Shown here piece by piece: positions 7,199 to 13,423 of a stretch of DNA of 29,795 nucleotides. A program made the position numbers and the translations under genes. A model generated the notes under the pieces. That model worked only from the letters and a program-made list of their open reading frames with translations. It did not search any database and had not been told where the DNA came from. The stretch covers positions 1 through 29,795 of IMG/VR virus record IMGVR_UViG_3300008110_000706; one strand, written 5' to 3'. The DNA comes from a virus. Each line of letters begins with the position of its first letter. Position 1 is the first letter of the stretch.

Positions 7199-9019
7199 AT
7201 GGCAACAAGAATGCAGCAACGCAGAGGTACTGCTGCTCAATGGATTTCAACTAACAATGGTGATGGGCCAATCCTTGAGGTTGGCGAAATCGGTTTTGAA
7301 ACAGACACTGGCAAGTTTAAAATTGGTGACGGTGTAAATCCTTGGGTAGACCTAGATTATTTCTTAGATGAATCAGAAATAACAAGTATCACTGGAGATT
7401 ATGTTTTATCTTCAACATTGGCACAAAATAATGGCGTTGCCACATTAGATAATTCAGGTAAACTAACATCTTCTCAAATTCCTACAAGTTTAGCAAGCAC
7501 TACATATGTAGATAATGCTGTTTCTGGTCTTGTTGACTCTGCTCCAGGGCTATTGAACACATTAAACGAGCTTGCTGCAGCAGTTAATGACGATCCAACA
7601 TTTTTTACAACGGTATCAACTAATCTGTCTAACCATGAATCAGATACTACAAGCATTCATGGAATTGCAGACACTGCAGAACTTGCTACAAAAACATTTG
7701 CAGCAGAATTGTTAACAAATGCTACAAAGACAAATATTACAATTACTGGTGATAAGAATGGTCTTACAATTACCGCAGAAAACGGTGTAGGAGATTCTAC
7801 AACAGATAATTTAACAGAAGGCACAACAAATAAATATTTTACAAATCAAAGAGCTCTCGATGCAACAGCATCAGCATACGATGCATCTGGGGCAGCTTCA
7901 ACAGCACAAACAAATGCTCAAAATTATGCAGATACAGCAGTCTCTAATCACAGCTCAGATACTACAAATGTCCACGGTATAACAGATACATCAGCACTTG
8001 TAACAACATCTGGAGCGCAGACATTATCAGACAAGACTTTAACATCACCAATAATTAATGGTGCAACAATTGGTGGAAACCTTGTTCCATCTGCAAATGC
8101 AACATATGATTTAGGATCATCTACTAATAAATTTAAAGACCTATATCTATCAGGAACAACTCTTTATTTAGATGCAGCCACAATCGGTCTGCATTCTGGA
8201 AATATTCAATTTAGCCACAGTGGAAATACAACAATTGTTCCAATCGGTGGCGGAGAACACACGGTAGCTACTCAGTCATATGTAGATACAGCAGTATCAA
8301 ATCTAGTTGACACAGCCCCATCAACATTAAACACACTGAATGAGCTTGCTGCAGCAATAAATGATGATGCTTCATATGCATCTACAGTTACTACAGCACT
8401 TGGTTTAAAGGCACCACTAGAGTCGCCAACCTTTACTGGAACGGTAACGCTACCATCAGCAACATCTGGAGCAAACCTAGTAAATATTCCAAACTCTGCT
8501 TTAGATAATAGCTCTATAACAATCAATGGATCAGCAGTATCTCTTGGTGGTTCTACCACAATTGATGCCTTGCCATCTCAAACAAGCCAAAGTGGAAAGT
8601 ATTTAACCACTGATGGATCTATAGCTTCATGGGCAACTATTGATGCTTTGCCATCACAGACAAGCAACTCAGGAAAATATTTAACTACAAATGGAACATC
8701 TGCTTCATGGGCAACTATATCTTTCCCATATGTTCCAATTCCAGTAACATCAGTATCTTCTAATATTTCTCTAACTTCAAATAATAGATACTTTGTAGAT
8801 ACTTCTGCTGCTAGAACTTTAACCCTACCCGCTTCTCCAACGGCAGGGGATGAAATACAAATATTTGATACCACTGGATCTGCTGCTACAAATGTAATTA
8901 CAGTTGCTTCTAATAGCAATAAAATCAACGGTACAGTTCAAGATTTAGAAGTAGACATAGCCTATGATGTATTAGTTCTTGTATATACAGGGTCTGGATA
9001 TGGATGGGTAGTAATATGA
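7199..9019 (+). CDS. Mtd_N-type tail fibre, cassette A
   Basis: A 606-residue protein. Residues 1-55 (MATRMQQRRGTAAQWIS, then GEIGFETDTGKFKIGDG and WVDLDYFL) match the N-terminal domain of the major tropism determinant family (Mtd_N), which anchors fibres to the virion. The body is repetitive (TYVDNAVSGLVD; LNTLNELAAAVNDD; DLGSSTNKFKDLYLSGTTLYLDA; SQTSQSGKYLTTDGS), typical of a trimeric beta shaft. The last ~90 residues (NRYFVDTSAARTLTLPA, then INGTVQDLEVD, VLVYTGSGYGW) form a C-terminal module also present at the end of the 13424 fibre. No cysteines seen; Thr/Ser/Asn-rich. It has a strong Shine-Dalgarno. Likely a receptor-binding or side-fibre component; receptor unknown. Confidence 0.85.
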   Translation: MATRMQQRRGTAAQWISTNNGDGPILEVGEIGFETDTGKFKIGDGVNPWVDLDYFLDESEITSITGDYVLSSTLAQNNGVATLDNSGKLTSSQIPTSLASTTYVDNAVSGLVDSAPGLLNTLNELAAAVNDDPTFFTTVSTNLSNHESDTTSIHGIADTAELATKTFAAELLTNATKTNITITGDKNGLTITAENGVGDSTTDNLTEGTTNKYFTNQRALDATASAYDASGAASTAQTNAQNYADTAVSNHSSDTTNVHGITDTSALVTTSGAQTLSDKTLTSPIINGATIGGNLVPSANATYDLGSSTNKFKDLYLSGTTLYLDAATIGLHSGNIQFSHSGNTTIVPIGGGEHTVATQSYVDTAVSNLVDTAPSTLNTLNELAAAINDDASYASTVTTALGLKAPLESPTFTGTVTLPSATSGANLVNIPNSALDNSSITINGSAVSLGGSTTIDALPSQTSQSGKYLTTDGSIASWATIDALPSQTSNSGKYLTTNGTSASWATISFPYVPIPVTSVSSNISLTSNNRYFVDTSAARTLTLPASPTAGDEIQIFDTTGSAATNVITVASNSNKINGTVQDLEVDIAYDVLVLVYTGSGYGWVVI

Positions 9020-9034
9020 TATTTTTAAAAAATT

Positions 9035-9043
9035 TGGTACAAT
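9035..9043 (+). promoter_or_regulatory. Extended -10 promoter (TGGTACAAT)
   Basis: TG-G-TACAAT (five of six to TATAAT) in the 50-nt gap after the fibre gene. Expected leader ~20 nt to ATG 9070; the Shine-Dalgarno is poor (GGGACGGT at 9056-9063). Confidence 0.5.
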
Positions 9044-9069
9044 ATAAAAGAACAGGGACGGTACTATAA

Positions 9070-10851
9070 ATGGTTCTAAAAAGATCTACTCTATCTTCTT
9101 CATCTTCTTCAGGTGCAGCAAGTAGTGACTTTATTGTTAGCACAGGCACTTCTGGAAATACTACCGTTACATTATCAAAAGAATTCCCAGTTGGCTCATA
9201 CGTAGTTACATCTGCATTATCCGATACCGCATATGATATTTATTTAGTAGCTTCAGACGGCACATCTGCAGGATCTGTCAACTCAACAACTGCATCTACA
9301 ACAATTGATGCATCAAAAGCATTTAATACCGTAATTATTTACGGTGCACAAAATAATGATACTTTTACCTTTACATTTAAGTACGTATTTTCTCCTAGCG
9401 CAGACAACACATCTATTGTGGCTGCAGGTCCAAGAGTTACAAGCGTAGGAACCAATGTTCTTCCAAATGTTGATAGCTCAACAACAATTACAGGTAAAAA
9501 CTTTGCCTCTAATGCAACAGTAACATTCACTGGTACAGATAATGTTGTAAGAAATGCAAAATCTGTAACTAGAAATTCTTCTACATCTTTGACAGTAGTT
9601 AGACCAGATGATTTGCCTAATGCCTATCAACCATATACAATTACTGTTTTAAATCCAGGAATTTCTGCTCCAACATCTACAAACCTTCACAAGCTTGGAA
9701 GCCTATCCGCTGGATCTGTTCCAACATGGTCAACATCTGTTGGAGAGTTATCTACAATTATGACTAGGGGATCTGCGTATTCTCATTCATTAGCAGCATC
9801 AGATCCTGACACTAATGGATCGGTAACATACTCATTAGTATCTGGATCACTACCTTCTGGTTTATCGTTAAACTCATCAACAGGTGTAATATCAGGAACT
9901 TCTAGCGCTAACTTTGGAACATATAGTATTACTGTTCGTGCAACCGACGCTGGTGGAAACTATGTTGATAGAGCATTTACTCTTGCAAACTTGATAGTTT
10001 CTGATACAGATAATTTCAATCGCTCAACATCTGGAAATCTTGGAAGCACTAGCAATAATGCTTCTGTTTGGACAAACCAGCGTGGAACTTGGCAAGCAGA
10101 TGGCTCAAGAGCCTACAGCAATGATTCCGCTGGAACACATGCAGTAGCAACAATTGCAGGATCAACAACAAATGTTTCAAACCTTCAAGCAGATACTCAA
10201 AATGCAGGCGGTGTTGGAGTTGCATTTTGGGTATCTGATGCAAATAATTATTATGCTGCTACAACATATTATTCTACATCTTCAGGCTCTTCAACATCAT
10301 GTACTGGTGGAGGTAGTGGTTTAACAGAGGGTGGATATGCTAGTTCTTGTTGTGCTGGACAAAGTACTTCACAAAGATGGTTAGTGACTACATATTGTTG
10401 CGATGGAACACAGCTTGGACCATCTGCTAGAACAACCACTTCACCATCATCAGGAGCTATAAGCACTTGTAATAATAATTATGGAGGACATTGCGGTGAT
10501 AGTGCTGATGGCCCTTATACATATTATTCTTGCACAACTACCAACGTAACAACATCGTTTACTAATTATTTATCAAACTTTAGAATTATAAATAATGGAT
10601 CTGCTATTGTTAATACACAGTATAATTCAAACACTTCTGGATATCAGACTGCTGGATCAATAGCAGTATCTACATCTGGAAATACAATATCTTATTCTGT
10701 ATATTCTAGTGCTAACAAGAGTGGATTACTTCATTCAGGAAGCACAACTCCTTCAAACCCAGTAAAGGGGAGAAATATTGGAATCTATAAGGGCGATGGC
10801 GGAAGCAGTCAAGGCTCTTATGTTGACAACTTTGATGTAACTTTATCATAA
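9070..10851 (+). CDS. Multidomain fibre: IPT/TIG, Ig-like and lectin-like domain with Cys-rich insertion, cassette A
   Basis: A 593-residue protein. Residues ~1-115 are an N-terminal beta domain shared with the 15514 protein (KEFPVGSYVVTSALSDTAYDI). Residues ~118-205 are IPT/TIG-like (TITGKNFASNATVTFTGTDN). Residues ~215-312 are a putative Ig domain of He_PIG type (YSLVSGSLPSGLSLNSSTG, then VISGTSSANFGTY). Residues ~315-593 look like a concanavalin/laminin-G-type jelly roll (DTDNFNRSTSGNLG.. to YVDNFDVTLS) as in carbohydrate-binding modules. Within it, between YYAATTYYSTSS and YTYYSC, an insertion from C411 to C488 holds eight cysteines, the only cysteines noticed in the protein. The most plausible role is a host-surface adhesin. 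Ser, Thr and Asn are abundant, offering glycosylation sites for the glycosyltransferase encoded three genes later. Confidence 0.8.
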   Translation: MVLKRSTLSSSSSSGAASSDFIVSTGTSGNTTVTLSKEFPVGSYVVTSALSDTAYDIYLVASDGTSAGSVNSTTASTTIDASKAFNTVIIYGAQNNDTFTFTFKYVFSPSADNTSIVAAGPRVTSVGTNVLPNVDSSTTITGKNFASNATVTFTGTDNVVRNAKSVTRNSSTSLTVVRPDDLPNAYQPYTITVLNPGISAPTSTNLHKLGSLSAGSVPTWSTSVGELSTIMTRGSAYSHSLAASDPDTNGSVTYSLVSGSLPSGLSLNSSTGVISGTSSANFGTYSITVRATDAGGNYVDRAFTLANLIVSDTDNFNRSTSGNLGSTSNNASVWTNQRGTWQADGSRAYSNDSAGTHAVATIAGSTTNVSNLQADTQNAGGVGVAFWVSDANNYYAATTYYSTSSGSSTSCTGGGSGLTEGGYASSCCAGQSTSQRWLVTTYCCDGTQLGPSARTTTSPSSGAISTCNNNYGGHCGDSADGPYTYYSCTTTNVTTSFTNYLSNFRIINNGSAIVNTQYNSNTSGYQTAGSIAVSTSGNTISYSVYSSANKSGLLHSGSTTPSNPVKGRNIGIYKGDGGSSQGSYVDNFDVTLS

Positions 10852-10867
10852 TATTGAGGGGTATAAA

Positions 10868-11113
10868 ATGGGAGACATATATTCAAGACCAGCAAGACCT
10901 TGGGATTTGTTTAATAAAAATATAGAAAAAGTTGGAGAGCAAATAGCAGGGGAAAGACTTGATATTTGTAAAACCTGTCCAGAACTAATAAAAGCAACAA
11001 ATCAGTGCAAACAATGCGGGTGCATAATGACGCTAAAAACAAAATTACCAAACGCTTCTTGTCCGCTTGGTAAATGGGGTATAATTAGAGTAGGATTCCA
11101 AGAGGAGGAATAA
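10868..11113 (+). CDS. Small zinc-ribbon-like protein, cassette A
   Basis: An 81-residue protein. After RPARPWDLFN it contains CKTC (C34, C37), CKQCGC (C47, C50, C52) and a final C65 in KTKLPNASCPLGKWG. The pattern CxxC-x9-CxxCxC-x12-C with KTKLPNASCPxGKW is a recognisable small family of tailed phages and probably binds one zinc ion; it may fall under DUF6171, which I cannot verify. The paralogue at 17844 has the same layout. Role unknown: a metal-stabilised virion part or a regulator are both possible. GAGGGG sits 6 nt before the ATG, and the stop overlaps the next start (TAATG). It follows the cysteine-rich fibre in both cassettes. Confidence 0.75.
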   Translation: MGDIYSRPARPWDLFNKNIEKVGEQIAGERLDICKTCPELIKATNQCKQCGCIMTLKTKLPNASCPLGKWGIIRVGFQEEE

Positions 11114-11340
11114 TGACAGAAAATCAGCTACCACCAATGAAGATAGCCTTTGTTATTGATAACAAAGTTGTTGATATCTTGCACACAGATGAAAGGCTTG
11201 CAGCTATTATGCTAAGCAATCCAATCATTCTAGATGTAACTGGAGAAAATGGTCAACACCTAGCTCAGGTTAATTATACATATAACCCAGCGGATGGCTC
11301 GTTTACATCTACAACAATTGTCGCTGACGATAGCGAATAA
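11113..11340 (+). CDS. Small 'VID'-family protein, cassette A
   Basis: A 75-residue protein with a GAGGAGG Shine-Dalgarno and a TAATG overlap with the zinc-ribbon gene. The core KIAFVIDNKVVDILHTDERLA and SNPIILDVTGEN closely match the 18074 protein (GFVIDDEIVDVLYTDERMS, SNPIIIDLSN) and more weakly the 322 protein. The C-terminal third (VNYTYNPADGSFTS) is like the WTYNADQNAVIG of its relative. The predicted shape is a beta hairpin plus helix then beta strands; there are no cysteines. Function unknown; its position between the zinc-ribbon and glycosyltransferase genes is conserved in the second cassette. Confidence 0.72.
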   Translation: MTENQLPPMKIAFVIDNKVVDILHTDERLAAIMLSNPIILDVTGENGQHLAQVNYTYNPADGSFTSTTIVADDSE

Positions 11341-11348
11341 TTTTCTTT

Positions 11349-12032
11349 ATGCCAGTCTTGCATAATGAAAAAATTATTATAGGGTCTTGTGATAATGGAT
11401 TTGTAGACGGTTCATTTTTTTCCAGTATCACAAATATATTAACAGTTAAAGATTACCCATATATACTTAATGGCAATATAAGATCAGACGGACCACTTAT
11501 TCATAAAAATAGAGAAGCCGTTATAAGATATTGGCTATCAAGCACCGATGTAGATTGGCTATTATTTATAGATTCTGATATTGTTTTTACACCAGATGAT
11601 GTAAATTTTTTATGTCAGTCCGCAGATTCAAAAAACAAAAAGATAGTTTCTGGACTATATTTTACTATTCAAAAAATAGAGCCATGTTTCCCTTACCCTG
11701 TTGTTTTTATAAGAACTGAAAAAGGCGAATATCTTGCATTGTCTGAGATTGAAGAAAACTCGGTATCCATGATAGATGCTGCAGGATTAGGATTTGTTTT
11801 AATCCATAGATCAGTTGTTGAAAAAATGTTAAAAAGGTACAGCCTATCTGAGATTTTTGTGTCCACTATTTTTGGAGAAGATATATCCTTTTTTGACAAG
11901 GTGCATGAAATAGGCGAAGATGTATATCTAGATACTCGTGCATCTGTAAAACATATGAAGAGATACCCAATAGACTTAGATTTTCATAAAATGTATGAGT
12001 CTTATAATCTAGAAAAAATGAAAGATAATTAA
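11349..12032 (+). CDS. GT-A-fold glycosyltransferase, cassette A
   Basis: A 227-residue protein. The DxD motif is at D75-S76-D77 in WLLFIDSDIVFTPDDV, preceded by a helix with NREAVIRYWL. GLGFVLIHRSVVEKM follows, then G-E-D at 176-178 in FGEDISFFDKVHEIG, and a late His (H202, SVKHMK). DxD for metal and sugar nucleotide, ED as probable catalytic acid-base, and the terminal His are the usual layout of GT2-type inverting enzymes. It would transfer a sugar from a nucleotide donor; acceptor unknown, perhaps Ser/Thr/Asn of the adjacent fibres, phage virion proteins or host glycans. No membrane segment. No clear Shine-Dalgarno before ATG 11349, so reinitiation after the gene ending at 11340 is likely. 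Confidence 0.75.
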   Translation: MPVLHNEKIIIGSCDNGFVDGSFFSSITNILTVKDYPYILNGNIRSDGPLIHKNREAVIRYWLSSTDVDWLLFIDSDIVFTPDDVNFLCQSADSKNKKIVSGLYFTIQKIEPCFPYPVVFIRTEKGEYLALSEIEENSVSMIDAAGLGFVLIHRSVVEKMLKRYSLSEIFVSTIFGEDISFFDKVHEIGEDVYLDTRASVKHMKRYPIDLDFHKMYESYNLEKMKDN

Positions 12033-12042
12033 TAAGAAAAAT

Positions 12043-12060
12043 CTGATATAATACTATCAG
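12043..12060 (+). promoter_or_regulatory. Extended -10 promoter inside an inverted repeat
   Basis: TGATATAAT (12044-12052) lies inside CTGATA (12043-12048), a 6-nt spacer and TATCAG (12055-12060), a perfect 6-bp inverted repeat. The leader to GTG 12080 is about 20 nt with AGGAGG at 12068-12073. The repeat could be a protein-binding site or chance in AT-rich DNA. Confidence 0.6.
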
Positions 12061-12079
12061 TATCATTAGGAGGTCCCCA

Positions 12080-13408
12080 GTGGCAACAAGAATGCAACAG
12101 CGCAGAGGAACTGCAGCTCAGTGGATTTCAACCCACGACGGAGACGGTCCAATCCTCAACCCAGGTGAGTTGGGATTTGAAACCGATACAGGTAAATTTA
12201 AAATTGGTGATGGGGTAAATCACTGGGTAGACTTAGACTACTTCCTTGATGAATCTGAGATTAATAGTATTACAGGTGATTATGTTCTCACCTCTACCCT
12301 TGGACAAAACGGTGGCGTAGCTACCCTCGATGGTTCAGGAAAGCTAACATCTTCACAGATTCCTAATATCGATGAGATCTCTCAGGAAGCAGTAAATAAC
12401 GCATTAGTTGCGGGTATAGGTTTAGATAAAACTTATAACGATAATGCCAATACAATTACTCTTGACATTGATTCAACAGTAGTAACACTAGATGGATCAC
12501 AAACTTTAACAAATAAAACTATTACATCTCCTTCAGGATTAATAAAGGGTGATGTTGGTTTAGGAAATGTTGATAATACATCAGACGCAGATAAGCCAGT
12601 ATCAACTGCTACTCAGTCAGCACTTGATCTTAAGGCACCACTAGCCTCTCCAACGTTCACAGGAACGGTCTCTGGCGTTACAGCCTCAATGGTTGGCCTT
12701 GGCAACGTAGATAATACTTCAGATGCTAATAAGCCAGTGTCAACAGCAACACAAACAGCTCTTGATCTAAAAGCAAATCTTGCAGCACCAACTTTTACAG
12801 GAACAACTACGACTGATGATCTTGTTGTAGATGGAGACTTTACTACTGTAAATGGAACTAACTTTGCAGCAAGTGCAACAAGCATTGTTATTGAAGATAA
12901 TCTTGTTCAGATTGCTCATCAGAATCCTGCTAATACCGTTGACCTTGGACTTGTTGTTGGATACAACGACGGTACAGCAAAACATGCAGGTATTGTAAGA
13001 GATACATCGGCAAACAAGTGGAAAATTTTTAAGGGTGTAACAACAGAACCTGCTACAACAGTAGATTTTACAGAAGGCTCATTAGATGATCTAGAAGTTG
13101 CTGGTTTTACAGCATCTTCAATTACAGTAGGAGATGTTTCAAATACTGAGTTTGGTTATTTAAATGGAGTAACATCTGCTATTCAAACACAGATCGATGC
13201 AAAAGCACCACTTGCTTCCCCAACATTTACTGGCACTGTTATATTGCCAAATTCAACAGTTACAAATGATATGCTTGCAGGATCAATTGCTAACGATAAA
13301 CTTTCAAATTCATCAGTAACCATAAATGGTTCATCCGTATCTCTGGGCGGTAGTGTTACTATCCAAGCAGGACCAGATGAAATAATGGTTATTATGGGTG
13401 CGTTGTAG
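12080..13408 (+). CDS. Mtd_N-type tail fibre, shortened copy, cassette B
   Basis: A 442-residue protein that starts at GTG 12080 after AGGAGG. It opens with the Mtd_N-type domain (MATRMQQRRGTAAQWIS, ETDTGKFKIGDGVNHWVDL). The body has two GLGNVDNTSDA(D/N)KPVSTATQ repeats, a fibre phrase widespread in phages, each followed by LASPTFTGT or LAAPTFTGT. Around residues 265-330 is a module (NLVQIAHQNPANTVDLGLVVGYN, KHAGIVRDTSANKWKIFKG) also known from other fibre and adhesin proteins. Unlike its relatives at 7199 and 13424 it lacks the ~90-residue C-terminal module ending YGW, stopping abruptly as IQAGPDEIMVIMGAL. It may be a truncated or degenerating copy, or may work with the neighbouring fibre as a hetero-assembly. 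Confidence 0.82.
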   Translation: MATRMQQRRGTAAQWISTHDGDGPILNPGELGFETDTGKFKIGDGVNHWVDLDYFLDESEINSITGDYVLTSTLGQNGGVATLDGSGKLTSSQIPNIDEISQEAVNNALVAGIGLDKTYNDNANTITLDIDSTVVTLDGSQTLTNKTITSPSGLIKGDVGLGNVDNTSDADKPVSTATQSALDLKAPLASPTFTGTVSGVTASMVGLGNVDNTSDANKPVSTATQTALDLKANLAAPTFTGTTTTDDLVVDGDFTTVNGTNFAASATSIVIEDNLVQIAHQNPANTVDLGLVVGYNDGTAKHAGIVRDTSANKWKIFKGVTTEPATTVDFTEGSLDDLEVAGFTASSITVGDVSNTEFGYLNGVTSAIQTQIDAKAPLASPTFTGTVILPNSTVTNDMLAGSIANDKLSNSSVTINGSSVSLGGSVTIQAGPDEIMVIMGAL

Positions 13409-13423
13409 GATTAGGAGATAATA

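Noticed and set aside
4607-8928. Several minus-strand ORFs of 60-116 aa opposite the fibre genes
   Set aside because: They mirror repetitive Thr/Ser-rich fibre codons, have no ribosome sites and no recognisable composition.
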